Origin: an uncultured Gemmatimonadales bacterium
GTDB lineage: Bacteria; Gemmatimonadota; Gemmatimonadetes; Palauibacterales; Palauibacteraceae
NCBI GenBank assembly: GCA_947259585.1
Contig: CAMYMV010000018.1
Location: forward strand, 1-64,000
Length of the DNA: 64,000 bases
Direction of reading: 5' to 3'
How positions within the stretch are numbered: the stretch's first letter is position 1; every line of letters starts with the position of its first letter. The notes below the pieces were generated by a model. The model was not told the origin of the DNA. It saw only the letters and a program-made list of their open reading frames with translations, and made no database searches. The position numbers and the translations under genes are program-made. Below are positions 8,096 to 16,532 of this stretch, in pieces.

Positions 8096-9163
8096 ATGCG
8101 TGCCCTACACTACCTGACTCTCGGGCTTCTCTCCGCCGTGGCCGCGACTCTGCTCTCGGCCGATGCCGCAAGGGCTCAGGACGAAGGCGAGGAGAACGCG
8201 GAGTACGAGGCGCCCGGCAAGGGCGTCTGGCGGAACTACGACTTCGTTCCCGGCTCCACGGTGTGGTTCGCAACCGATTTCACCGACGAACCGGTGGGCC
8301 GCTTCCCGGCGAGCCAGCTCGAGTTCGTGAAGGGCAACATGCAGATCGTGGACTTGGAAGGGGAGAACGTTCTCGAGGCCACCGAGAAAAGCACATTTCG
8401 GGTCATCCTGCCGGAGCCGCTTCCCGAAGACTTCACGGTGGAGCTCACCCTCAAGACGGGCACGCCGAACATGGCGACCTACCTCTACTTCACGCCGAGG
8501 GAGGGGGCGTGGAACAAGTACGAGAGCCACTACCTCGTCCTCAACCGCTACCCGGGGATCTACTCGAAGGGTCAGGACGTTGCCACCATGCATCTATCCC
8601 GCGGCCTGGCCGACGAGTGGCACCTCGTGAAGCTCCAGCAGGACGGGACATATGCGATCGTCTATGTCGGTTCAGATCGGGTCTCGAATCTTCCGAACGC
8701 GAACTTCGTGACCGACAACACGATCGACTTCGATGTTGCCGCCAATGGGCGCTTTCCCACATACATCAAGGACATCGTGATCTCCGTCGGGCTGGACAAG
8801 CTTTACGACGCGCTCATGGAGAGCGGGGAGTTCACGACGCGCGGTATCCTATTCGCCTTCAACAGCGACGCGCTGCTTCCCGAGTCGACGCCGGTGCTGG
8901 CGGATATGGTCCGCACGCTGGAGAGTCACGCCGAGCTAGCCATCGTCATCGAGGGCCACACGGACAGCGTTGGTGAAGACGCCTACAACCTGGAGCTATC
9001 CGAGCGGCGCGCCGCGTCGGTGGTCGCCTACCTCGTGGAGCGCGGGATCGACGCGGGCCGGCTGCAGGCGCTCGGTAAGGGCGAAGCGGATCCCGTCGCC
9101 GACAACGCGACGCCCGAGGGCCGGCAGCAGAACCGGCGTGTGGTGGTTCGGCTACAGGACTAG
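8096..9163 (+). CDS. OmpA-family protein, paralogue of the divergent neighbour
   Basis: The ATG at 8096 has CTGGAGG 5 nt upstream, which decides against an earlier in-frame start. The 355-aa product has a signal peptide (cleavage near ARAQ). It has a beta-rich middle domain matching the 6556-7884 protein in order (YDF.PG, W/IF.DDxTD, LPE.LPE.FT). The C-terminal OmpA domain has ILFAFNSDALLPES, IEGHTDSVG, LSERRAASV and QQNRRVVV. The two genes share a divergent 210-bp promoter region. Tandem divergence suggests an old duplication with separate expression. Ligand of the middle domain is unknown. Confidence 0.85.
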   Translation: MRALHYLTLGLLSAVAATLLSADAARAQDEGEENAEYEAPGKGVWRNYDFVPGSTVWFATDFTDEPVGRFPASQLEFVKGNMQIVDLEGENVLEATEKSTFRVILPEPLPEDFTVELTLKTGTPNMATYLYFTPREGAWNKYESHYLVLNRYPGIYSKGQDVATMHLSRGLADEWHLVKLQQDGTYAIVYVGSDRVSNLPNANFVTDNTIDFDVAANGRFPTYIKDIVISVGLDKLYDALMESGEFTTRGILFAFNSDALLPESTPVLADMVRTLESHAELAIVIEGHTDSVGEDAYNLELSERRAASVVAYLVERGIDAGRLQALGKGEADPVADNATPEGRQQNRRVVVRLQD

Positions 9164-9175
9164 CTCGGCCCTGCT

Positions 9176-9697
9176 TCAGCCTGACGGGCAGCTCACCTGG
9201 AACTCACCCGGGGACTCCGGGAAGCCGCCATCGACCTCGACGTCGCTCTCCCGGTCCCGGAACGGGGCCGAGCCGCTCACCGACCGGCCGTCGCCCTCCC
9301 AGAGGACGCCGGCCGAGTTGCCGTACGTGTCACCGGCGATCCACTTTTCGGTGGCCGGACCGCCCATGCGGTCGGTGCCGACGCGGATGTCGATGTCGGC
9401 GCCCTCCGGCTCGTCGGGATCGAAGGTGGCCACCAGATAGGCAGATGTGCCGTCGGCTCGCGTCCCCGATCCCTGAACCCCCATCGTGCCGAACATGCAA
9501 TATACGTCGAAGTCGTAGGTCACCCCGCCAATGCTGACCGTGGCCGAGCCCGGCTCGCCTGTCGGCTCGCTGGGCGCCTCTGAGGCCGTCGAACCCGCAC
9601 CTTTCTCGAGCGTGCCATCGCCGTCAGCGCCGTTTCCTCCGCAGCCGGCCACGGCGGCGGCCGCCGCGAGGGCGATCATTGCCAACTTCTTTCTCAA
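9176..9697 (-). CDS. Small lipoprotein of unknown function
   Basis: 173 aa with a lipobox VAGC (Cys19) after a short hydrophobic segment. A Gly/Ser/Glu-rich linker of about 30 aa follows, then a beta-rich domain beginning SATVSIGGVTYDFDV. It contains a Cys pair (Cys in VYCMFG and in QVSCPSG near the end) that could form a disulfide. Its stop is 12 bp from the stop of the convergent OmpA-like gene. I do not recognise a characterised family; export to an envelope membrane is the only safe inference. Confidence 0.7.
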   Translation of the reverse strand: MRKKLAMIALAAAAAVAGCGGNGADGDGTLEKGAGSTASEAPSEPTGEPGSATVSIGGVTYDFDVYCMFGTMGVQGSGTRADGTSAYLVATFDPDEPEGADIDIRVGTDRMGGPATEKWIAGDTYGNSAGVLWEGDGRSVSGSAPFRDRESDVEVDGGFPESPGEFQVSCPSG

Positions 9698-9763
9698 TGG
9701 GACCTCCGTTCCGAGGAGCTGTGGAAAGACCGAACGACGGATAGCGGCGCCTGCACGACCCGA

Positions 9764-10576
9764 CTACTCGAGAGTCTCGTTGACTCGCACCTCCTTGGTG
9801 ACGATGGTGATCTCGAATTGGCCGGATTCGAGCATCTTTCGCAGATTCTCCATCTGCCCGCCCATCATCCGCTCGACCATGGCGCGCTGGGTGGGATCCA
9901 TCCCCTCCAGGTTCTCCTCCATCTCCTCCAGGCTCTTCCGGGCGTTCGCCGCATCCTCCTCCGACATTCCGGCGGCCAGTCCAGTGGCCGTGATGTTCAG
10001 CAAGTACGGGTGGAGAAGCCCCTCGACGTCACGATAATCGGAGAGGACGGTGACGGCGGTCATCGGAGATGTCTGGCCATCCCTCGTGATCTCGCCTTCC
10101 ATCTGCATCTTCCGAATGAGGTGATCGTCGGTGTCCACGTAGAGCAGCCCCGACTTGGGTACGAAAGCACCCTGGCCCATATCCTGATTGAGGTCCAACC
10201 CGCTGAGATCGTTGATCGCCACGACATGACACTGCTCGCCGTCCACGGATTCCTTGCCCTCCAGCTCGGCACGCTCGGCGATCTTCGGGTAGATGCGGTA
10301 GAAGTTGGACATTCCGCCACCGGCACCCTCCTGGCCCTTCGGCAGGAACACCGTCCGGCCCTCTACTTCCGTGCGCACGAAGGTCAGCTCCGTCTCGAAC
10401 CCCATCGTCTCCTGCACGGTGGTATAGTTCTCGATGCCCTCCATCCGCTGTTCGTAGTCCTCGAGGGAGGTCATGAGGATCTCCTCCGCGGTCTGCGCGG
10501 TGGCGGCTGATGGCAGGGCCAGGACGACCGCGAGCGGCAGCAGACGTCGCGCGGCAGAGGTCGGCAGGATCTTCAT
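9764..10576 (-). CDS. Secreted LolA/outer-membrane lipoprotein-sorting-like protein
   Basis: The start at 10576 (MKILPTS) is chosen because GGAGG lies 6-9 nt upstream; it yields a normal signal peptide ending SAATAQ (28). The 270-aa product has a helical N-terminus with NYTTVQETMGFETELTFVRTEVEGRTVFLP and later LLYVDTDDHLIRKMQMEGE. This alternation of long strands resembles the LolA/LolB half-barrel, but no domain can be assigned with certainty. The C-terminal third has an acidic Met-rich helical stretch. It belongs to a minus-strand run of exported proteins (9176-13196). Confidence 0.55.
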   Translation of the reverse strand: MKILPTSAARRLLPLAVVLALPSAATAQTAEEILMTSLEDYEQRMEGIENYTTVQETMGFETELTFVRTEVEGRTVFLPKGQEGAGGGMSNFYRIYPKIAERAELEGKESVDGEQCHVVAINDLSGLDLNQDMGQGAFVPKSGLLYVDTDDHLIRKMQMEGEITRDGQTSPMTAVTVLSDYRDVEGLLHPYLLNITATGLAAGMSEEDAANARKSLEEMEENLEGMDPTQRAMVERMMGGQMENLRKMLESGQFEITIVTKEVRVNETLE

Positions 10577-10670
10577 CAACGGTCCTCCTTCAGATGGCGT
10601 CTCGCCGGGCAACCTGGCTACCTGGCTGTCGGCGTCCCGCGACGCACACAGCGAGTTCAGTGGATAGAAA

Positions 10671-10698
10671 GAGCCCGGCCGACCATCCGACCGGGCTC
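10671..10698 (-). terminator. Intrinsic terminator of the DUF4440-like lipoprotein gene
   Basis: GAGCCCGG and CCGGGCTC flank a 12-nt inner region that itself partly pairs. On the minus strand the stem is followed by a short pyrimidine run (CTTTCTAT). It lies about 70 bp beyond the stop at 10769. Confidence 0.6.
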
Positions 10699-10768
10699 GC
10701 CTTCAAAGGTGTGGCGCTCGTTATCCGAGCGTCAAGCGTCGCACGCAGTCGACCGCTCGATCGGTCGG

Positions 10769-11296
10769 CTACTCCTCCTCTTCGTCGTCGGGCATCGTGC
10801 TCCCGCCGGCGTCCGCCAGGATCATCCACTGGTCGCCGACCTTCACGAGAATCGTGATGTACTCGCCCTCATCTCCCGCGGCTTCGCCCTCACCGTCGGG
10901 GTCGTACGCAAACCATCCGCGCTCGACCGCCAGATCGCCTGATGCGGCGACCCACACGGACTTCGCGCCCCAGTCGGCGGTAGCGTCCGGGTTGGCCGCA
11001 TACTCCTCGGCCATGTCGGCCAAGATCGCCGCCCGCCCGTCGCGCAGGCCATCGTCTCCGATCGTCCACCCGTCCTCGACGAATAAAGCCGCCACGCCTT
11101 CAGCGTTTCCGGCCCGGAACTGCTCCAACCAGGTCATATTCACCTGTCGGACGGCGGCCTCCTCGGCTGCCAGATCGATCGCCGGCTCCTCCTCTACCGG
11201 CGCGCCGCTGTCGCCGTAGCAGGCCGAGAGGCCGGCAGCGAGGACACCGATGAGGCCGGCGGTCACTACGGTACGCGTTCTCGTCCAGGTGTTCAT
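10769..11296 (-). CDS. SnoaL/DUF4440-type lipoprotein
   Basis: 175 aa with a lipobox LSAC (Cys26). The mature part has the NTF2-like pattern of DUF4440/SnoaL proteins: an N-terminal helix EEAAVRQVNMTWLEQFRAGN, then FVEDGWTIGDDGLRDGRAAI, and later strands AVERGWFAYDP and EYITILVKVGDQWMI. Such domains bind or turn over small molecules in a cone-shaped pocket, but the ligand is unknown. The acidic tail ends in EEEE. A second DUF4440 lipoprotein lies at 36275-36853. Confidence 0.75.
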   Translation of the reverse strand: MNTWTRTRTVVTAGLIGVLAAGLSACYGDSGAPVEEEPAIDLAAEEAAVRQVNMTWLEQFRAGNAEGVAALFVEDGWTIGDDGLRDGRAAILADMAEEYAANPDATADWGAKSVWVAASGDLAVERGWFAYDPDGEGEAAGDEGEYITILVKVGDQWMILADAGGSTMPDDEEEE

Positions 11297-11348
11297 TAAG
11301 CTCTCCTGTGGGCTCGGGGGACGCCGGCGTAGTGCCGGTCGGGCTTGC

Positions 11349-13196
11349 CTACCAGCTGGCCATCCGCTCCTTGATCGAGTACTCGGGAATGATATCGACC
11401 GGGACGTCTCTCAGGCGAGCCCGGGCCAGCTCGAGCTCGAGAGACGCCTGGCCGTAGCTGTCGAAGAACTCTCCCACGCCGGCGTAGTCGCCGGTCGCCT
11501 GCAGCGTCAGGTAGATGCCGGCGAGCTCCGACATCGCAGTCGGCATCACCTCCTGAACCACGGAGAACCGCTCCGAGGCCGCGTCGTACTCGACGGCACC
11601 CCTCTCGAGCAGGTAGTTGAACTGGCTCAGACAGCCCTTTCCGTGGGCCTCGGTGATGCCGAACCGCATGCAGCGGAAGAGGTCCGCGATGTGCCCGATG
11701 TAGACCTGGCGCAGGAACTCCTCCGTGTACACGCCCCTCTCGGTGAGCACGGCGAGGCTGTGCGTGCCGACGGCGTCGGCCTTCGCCTCTTCGAGCGCCG
11801 AGTAGCGGTCGCGCAGCGCCTTGTTCACGGTCAGGCCCTCGCTGCCCGTCACGTAGTCCGGGCCGAGGCCATGAGCGAGCTCGTGCATGAGGACGCGCGT
11901 GAAGTACTCGTCGATCCCGACGGCGCCGGCCTGCTCGGGCACGAGGACGCGGAGCGCGATCGGCTTGAGGATCGTCTCGAACTTCGCCTCGATCACGTTC
12001 TTGAGCATCACCTTCTTCGAGCCTTCCTGCTCCCGGACGCGCGGGTCGTTCGGAAGGTTGAAGGCGATCGTCTGGACGCCGGCCCTCGTGTCGCCGGCCG
12101 CGTAGGCCAGGTCCACGACGGAGATGGGGGAGGTGAACGGGCGGTCCAGGTTCTTGTGCTCGTCCGGGATGGGCAGGGCCTGCTCGAGGGCAGGTAGCTC
12201 GGATACGAGACCGGCGAGTCGCTCGCTCTCCGCCGGGTCCTTGATGCCGAGGAAGGACTCGAAGGCCGCCTTGTAGCCGTACCGGCGGTCCTCGTACACT
12301 TCGTAGGGCCCGATCGTCGGATCGATCAGGTTGTCCTCGAGGCGCATCCAGGCCACGTCACTGTCGAAGTAATCGTCGGAGAGGAACGCCGCCGCTCGCG
12401 ACGTCAGGAAGCGGCGCAGGGAGGGGTTCTCGACGGCATTTGCCGCCTCGCGCAGGGCCGCCGCTGCCGGCTCCAGCCGATCCCGGTACGCCCGGGAATA
12501 GGGGACCGCGGTGATCTCGTCTTCGGCCTGCTCGATCACCGTGAAGTAGGACGTGAACGCCTCGCGGTCCTCAGGGTGCTCCTGGAGCCACCGCTCGATG
12601 CCCTCCTTCGAGACTTCCTCCGCGTAGTAGCCGGCGCCCTCGGGCTTGGGACCGACGTTTAGGAACGGCTCATCCCCCTCCAGCCGATCCCACGGGCCGT
12701 ACATGATGTCGAAGTACGAACGGGCCGCCTCGATGCCGGGACCCTGGCGCTCCAGGAGCATCCCTTTCAGCTCCGGATTCCCGCGCCACACCTGCTCGAG
12801 GAAGATGGCGTCCAGGTAGTCGGAAGCCTCGACGAGCTTCTTGAGCGCGACCTTCTGGCCCGGGTTCAGGAGAGCCGCGTCGAAGGTGAGCGGGACGGAG
12901 GCGAACTGGTCCACCCGTCGCTGGAGATCCTCGGGTGTCAAGCCGGGGGCGATCTCCACGAACTCCGGAAGCGTCGCATGAGCCGGCATCGCGCTCAGGT
13001 CCGCGGTGAGGGGCTTTGCGGGGACCGGCTCCTCGCCTTCGCCGCCCGCTCCCCCCGGCTCCGGCTCCCGATCGCCCGCACAGCCCGAGAGGGTAAGCGT
13101 CAGGCAGCAGACCAGCGCCACAGCCGCCGGCCAACTCGCGCTCCCGTGTGTGGTCGTATGGCTTGTCACGGCAGATACTCCGTGGGTTTCGCTCAC
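11349..13196 (-). CDS. M49 (dipeptidyl-peptidase III)-like zinc peptidase lipoprotein
   Basis: 615 aa from a GTG whose last two bases form the stop of the upstream small gene (GTGA overlap). A lipobox LSGC (Cys39) follows an unusually long n-region. Near residue 437 is MHELAHGLGP and about 30 residues later EEAKADAVG. This spacing of HExxH and ExxxxD matches the compact M49-like zinc peptidases often annotated as DPP III family, which lack the canonical HELLGH. It would act on peptides at an envelope membrane. Translational coupling to the MetS-like small protein is notable, because that partner normally belongs to an amino-acid transporter. Confidence 0.75.
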   Translation of the reverse strand: MSETHGVSAVTSHTTTHGSASWPAAVALVCCLTLTLSGCAGDREPEPGGAGGEGEEPVPAKPLTADLSAMPAHATLPEFVEIAPGLTPEDLQRRVDQFASVPLTFDAALLNPGQKVALKKLVEASDYLDAIFLEQVWRGNPELKGMLLERQGPGIEAARSYFDIMYGPWDRLEGDEPFLNVGPKPEGAGYYAEEVSKEGIERWLQEHPEDREAFTSYFTVIEQAEDEITAVPYSRAYRDRLEPAAAALREAANAVENPSLRRFLTSRAAAFLSDDYFDSDVAWMRLEDNLIDPTIGPYEVYEDRRYGYKAAFESFLGIKDPAESERLAGLVSELPALEQALPIPDEHKNLDRPFTSPISVVDLAYAAGDTRAGVQTIAFNLPNDPRVREQEGSKKVMLKNVIEAKFETILKPIALRVLVPEQAGAVGIDEYFTRVLMHELAHGLGPDYVTGSEGLTVNKALRDRYSALEEAKADAVGTHSLAVLTERGVYTEEFLRQVYIGHIADLFRCMRFGITEAHGKGCLSQFNYLLERGAVEYDAASERFSVVQEVMPTAMSELAGIYLTLQATGDYAGVGEFFDSYGQASLELELARARLRDVPVDIIPEYSIKERMASW

Positions 13197-13303
13197 GTGG
13201 ACTTTGACCGCTCTCGCCGAATCGCCGTGAACAGGATGAAACCCAGACCACCCCAGACGAAGCCGAGGATAAGGATCATCGTGATGACGGCGGTGGTGGA
13301 CAT
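13193..13303 (-). CDS. Small membrane protein, MetS-like NSS transporter small subunit
   Basis: 36 aa: one hydrophobic helix with the pattern MSTTAVITMILILGFVWGG followed by a short RRERSKS tail. The small subunits of methionine/alanine NSS importers have the same plan: S/T-rich start, IxMM-like core, WGG turn and basic end. If so it would pair with an NSS transporter; one is encoded at 20365-21840, 7 kb away on the other strand. Its TGA overlaps the GTG of the M49-like peptidase, so the two are probably co-translated. The assignment rests on length and pattern only. Confidence 0.55.
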   Translation of the reverse strand: MSTTAVITMILILGFVWGGLGFILFTAIRRERSKST

Positions 13304-13319
13304 GCTCTACATAATGGGG

Positions 13320-13910
13320 TCAGGGGTTTCTTCCCTCCAGGCCGAGATCGCTGGCGATCCCGCGCATCGCATCGATCACGAACTGGATGTGCTCGGTCAT
13401 TTCCGCGTCCAGATCCTCGGCCGCCTCCCGCATCGCCTCGCGATCAACCGCTGCGGCGAACGACCGGTCCTTCATCTTCTTCTTCACGGACTTGGGCTTG
13501 AGATCGCTGATCCCGTTCGGCCGCACGAGGGAGCAGGCGACGACGAACCCCGTGAGTTCGTCGACCGCTCGCAGCGTCAGCTCCATGCGCGTCTCCGGCT
13601 CCACGCCCGTGTACTCGGCGTGCGACATGATCGCCCGCAGAACGTCGTCGGGGACCCCTCGTTCTCGCAGGATCTCCTGCCCGGCCGAAGGATGTCCCTC
13701 CGTCGGGCTGTGGTCCGCGTTGGGCCAGCGCTCGTAGTCGAAGTCGTGCAGCAGACCGGTGAGGCCCCACCGCTCCTCGTCCTCCCCGAACTTGCGGGCG
13801 TAGGCCCGCATCGCCGCCTCCACGGCGTACATGTGCTTCCTGAGGTTCTCGTTCTCGGTGTACTCCTGGACGATCGCGAGGGCCTCCTCGCGGGACGGGA
13901 TCTCAGACAT
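13320..13910 (-). CDS. HD-domain phosphohydrolase
   Basis: 196 aa, no signal peptide. Metal-binding residues are evident: His26 (ENLRKHMYAVE), the HD pair at 55-56 (GLLHDFDYE), a further His in SHAEYTG, and Asp in RAVDELTGF. This is the compact cytosolic HD hydrolase type (HDIG/YqeK-like), whose known members act on nucleotides or other phosphoesters. The substrate cannot be read. It stops 17 bp before the MetS-like gene and begins 6 bp after the PH-domain gene ends, suggesting co-transcription. Confidence 0.8.
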   Translation of the reverse strand: MSEIPSREEALAIVQEYTENENLRKHMYAVEAAMRAYARKFGEDEERWGLTGLLHDFDYERWPNADHSPTEGHPSAGQEILRERGVPDDVLRAIMSHAEYTGVEPETRMELTLRAVDELTGFVVACSLVRPNGISDLKPKSVKKKMKDRSFAAAVDREAMREAAEDLDAEMTEHIQFVIDAMRGIASDLGLEGRNP

Positions 13911-13916
13911 GCCACC

Positions 13917-14372
13917 TCACCTCGGCCTGGTCTCGGCCAGGGCGCGCAGGAACGCGTCCGGAGCCTCCAGGCTCAGCAATAACGAGTAGCCGTCGCTCGT
14001 CGGGACGTAAGCGATCCGGCTGGGGTCCGTCACGTAGGCGAGCGCTTTCTCGCCGTTTCTCAAGCGAAACCAGCCCGACCCGTAGCCGGGAAGGCCGGTG
14101 CCCATCGTTCGACGCTTGAGGCGATACTCGGGAGCGACGCGAAGATCCAATGCTTTGGCGGCGTCCACGTCGATCACCTCCCATGGGATCGTGCGGCCCC
14201 AAAGGTCTCCGACGAGGCGTACCCCGCGGGGCGAGACCTCGAATCGGGCATTTCGGGCGGAGTAGGCCAGGTAGCCGAACATCACCGTCAGTACGGCCAT
14301 CAGGATACACAGTGCCGCCAGAAACCAGAGGGCCTTCGCCGAGGCTGGCGTCATCTGGAAGACTGTGGTCAT
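13917..14372 (-). CDS. Membrane protein with bacterial PH-like domain
   Basis: 151 aa with a transmembrane helix at about 14-36. A soluble domain follows that starts NARFEVSPRGVRLVGDLWGRTIPWEVI and continues with alternating strands, a pattern typical of bacterial PH domains. It is likely membrane-anchored with the domain on the cytosolic face. No catalytic motif is seen. Downstream neighbours on the same strand are the HD hydrolase and the small membrane protein. Confidence 0.6.
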   Translation of the reverse strand: MTTVFQMTPASAKALWFLAALCILMAVLTVMFGYLAYSARNARFEVSPRGVRLVGDLWGRTIPWEVIDVDAAKALDLRVAPEYRLKRRTMGTGLPGYGSGWFRLRNGEKALAYVTDPSRIAYVPTSDGYSLLLSLEAPDAFLRALAETRPR

Positions 14373-14434
14373 CCTCGTCCCCCTTCTCGTTCCTCTCTTG
14401 GATCAACCTCGCCAGCAGTCTGCCTGGCGGCGAG

Positions 14435-15610
14435 CTACTCCTCGTCCAGCAGCTCGGCGCGAGTCACGGCGCCCCTTCCGAACCGCTTCTTGAGCGCATC
14501 GACGGCCCGCGCGACCTGACGGTCTCCTCCATCGGCAGCCTCGAACAGGGAGAGCTGTCCCCGGCCTTCCGAGACGAGGCCGGAGAGGCTCACGCCGACG
14601 AGGCGGACGCGGCGTCCCTTCCTGTCCGCGTCACGCAGAAGTCTCACGGCCACGGGCCATATCCCCTCGAAGGTGTTCACCGGCCGCGGGAGGGTCACCT
14701 GCCGCGTCACCGTCTCGAACCCCTCCCAACGGAGTTTCACCATTACGGTCATTCCTGCAAGGTCCCGTCGTCGAAGCGCCGCCGCCACCTGTTCGCAGAG
14801 CCGGAAGAGCGTGCGCTCCACCGCCCTGCGATCCATGACGTCCGCGTCGAACGTGATCTCCTTGCCCAGCGACTTGCGCGCCCGCTCGGACCGGACGGCC
14901 CGCTCGTCCTCTCCTCGGCAGAGCCGATGGAAGCGGGCGCCGGCAGCTTCTCCGAAGAGCCGGACCAGCTGCTCGCGATCACGGGCCTGCATGTCTCCGA
15001 AGGTCCGGATTCCGACCGCGTACAACCGCTCCAGGGTCTTCGGGCCCGCTCCCCAGAGCCTCCCGATCGCCAGTGGAGCGAGAAACTCCACCTCCGATCC
15101 CGGATCGACCACCACGAGCCCGTCCGGTTTTTCGAGGTCGCTCGCGATCTTCGCCAGGAACTTCACCGGGGCTACGCCCACCGAGGCGCTCAGCGACTCC
15201 TCTCGTCGTATCTCGCTCTTGATCGAGCGCGCGATCGCACGTCCGTCTCCGAACAGGGCCGCGCTCGCCGTCACGTCGAGGAACGCTTCGTCGATGCTGA
15301 GCGGCTCGACGACATCCGTGTATCGATGGAGGATCTCGAGGATGCGGCCGGAGACCTCGGCGTACAGGATCCCCCTGGGCCTGACGAAGGCGGCGTGCGG
15401 ACACCGGCGGTAAGCCTCTGAGATCGGCATGGCCGATCGGATGCCGTATTGGCGGGCCTCGTAACCGGCTGCCGCCACGACGCCCCGCCCACGTCCCCCC
15501 TTCGGATCCGAGCCTACCACGACAGGCCGACCGGCCAGATCGGGATTCTCCCGCACCTCGATCGCCGCGTAGAAGGCGTCCATGTCGACGTGGAGGATCG
15601 TCCTCGACAC
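14435..15610 (-). CDS. dinB: DNA polymerase IV (Y-family translesion polymerase)
   Basis: The GTG at 15610 with GAGGG upstream gives MSRTILHVDMDAFYAAIE, the exact N-terminus of the family. Catalytic carboxylates are Asp9 (VDMDAF) and the SIDEAFLDV pair. The thumb HhH region (WGAGPKTLERLYAVGIRTFGD) and the little-finger domain (about 235-360) are complete; 391 aa is a normal length. It copies past lesions during SOS or stationary-phase stress. The start lies 2 nt after the stop of the glycerophosphodiesterase gene, so the two are one transcript. No C-terminal clamp-binding motif is obvious; the tail ends RAELLDEE. Confidence 0.93.
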   Translation of the reverse strand: MSRTILHVDMDAFYAAIEVRENPDLAGRPVVVGSDPKGGRGRGVVAAAGYEARQYGIRSAMPISEAYRRCPHAAFVRPRGILYAEVSGRILEILHRYTDVVEPLSIDEAFLDVTASAALFGDGRAIARSIKSEIRREESLSASVGVAPVKFLAKIASDLEKPDGLVVVDPGSEVEFLAPLAIGRLWGAGPKTLERLYAVGIRTFGDMQARDREQLVRLFGEAAGARFHRLCRGEDERAVRSERARKSLGKEITFDADVMDRRAVERTLFRLCEQVAAALRRRDLAGMTVMVKLRWEGFETVTRQVTLPRPVNTFEGIWPVAVRLLRDADRKGRRVRLVGVSLSGLVSEGRGQLSLFEAADGGDRQVARAVDALKKRFGRGAVTRAELLDEE

Positions 15611-15612
15611 GT

Positions 15613-16413
15613 TCAACCCTCGACTCCCGCCGCGATCCTTTCCCTCAGGATGCGGAGCGCCCGGCCCGGCTCGTCCGATATCAAACCGTCGACGCCCCAG
15701 TCCCACAAACGACGCATCGCGTCCGGCCGGTTGACCGTCCAGACGAAGACGCCGAGCCCGTCGCGGTGGGCCCGGCGCACGAATCTGGGGGTGACGATCC
15801 GGATCCCGCGGAATCGCTCGGGCACCATCACGGCATCGGCGTCCGGCACGGAGGAGCCGGCGAGACCGACCTTGCCGAGCAACACGTAGGAGCGGAGCTC
15901 CCCCTCGCTCGCGCATCGCCAGGATGCGTACGGCGCCGCCGGCTCCAGGGCGCTACGCGAGAAGGAGCCGACCAGCGTCCGTGCGGCGACGTCGTGCTCG
16001 GACAGCCAGCCGGGAAGCCGGTCCCCGGCGCGCTGCGACTTGATCTCCATCACGACGGGGACGTCCTCGCCGATCTCCGCGAACGCCTCCGTCAGAGTGG
16101 GGATCCGAACGCCGCGAGCCCGGAACGGGAATTTGCCGCCGCCGTTCGGCGTGAAGCGGTATCCGGCGTCGAGCCGTCGCGCCTCCTCCAGACTCATGTC
16201 GTCGATCCGACCGGAGCCGTCCGTCGTCCGATCGACCGTTGAATCGTGTAGGAGGACAAGTCGGCCGTCGCTCGTACATTGAAGGTCGAACTCCACCGCG
16301 TGCGCCCCGGCGCGAACGGCATGACGCAGTGAGGGTAGGGTGTTCTCCGGTGCCACACCTGCCGCGCCGCGGTGCCCGACGACTCGAATGGAGGATCCGG
16401 GCCCGAAAGTCAT
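15613..16413 (-). CDS. Glycerophosphodiester phosphodiesterase
   Basis: 266 aa TIM-barrel enzyme that cleaves deacylated phospholipids to an alcohol and glycerol-3-phosphate. Catalytic features are visible: GHRG (His14, Arg15), PENT (22-25), the metal pair EFDLQ (Glu41, Asp43), and His56 in LLHDSTVDRTTDGSG. EIKS follows near 140. No signal peptide is seen, so a cytosolic form is likely. It overlaps functionally and physically with dinB only through a 2-nt spacing. Confidence 0.9.
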   Translation of the reverse strand: MTFGPGSSIRVVGHRGAAGVAPENTLPSLRHAVRAGAHAVEFDLQCTSDGRLVLLHDSTVDRTTDGSGRIDDMSLEEARRLDAGYRFTPNGGGKFPFRARGVRIPTLTEAFAEIGEDVPVVMEIKSQRAGDRLPGWLSEHDVAARTLVGSFSRSALEPAAPYASWRCASEGELRSYVLLGKVGLAGSSVPDADAVMVPERFRGIRIVTPRFVRRAHRDGLGVFVWTVNRPDAMRRLWDWGVDGLISDEPGRALRILRERIAAGVEG

Positions 16414-16532
16414 CCGAGGAAGTTAAGCGCGGCCGTGTGTTGCCGCCCGGAGCAGCCGTACGCTACCATTTCGGGCCCGAACACTCCTCGACGAGACCAC
16501 GTATCCGACGGATAGACTCAGACAGAACCGGA

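Noticed and set aside
16239..16532. Upstream extension of the glycyl-tRNA synthetase frame
   Set aside because: The extra 98 codons are Arg/Pro-rich, antisense to the glycerophosphodiesterase start, and precede the conserved synthetase N-terminus.
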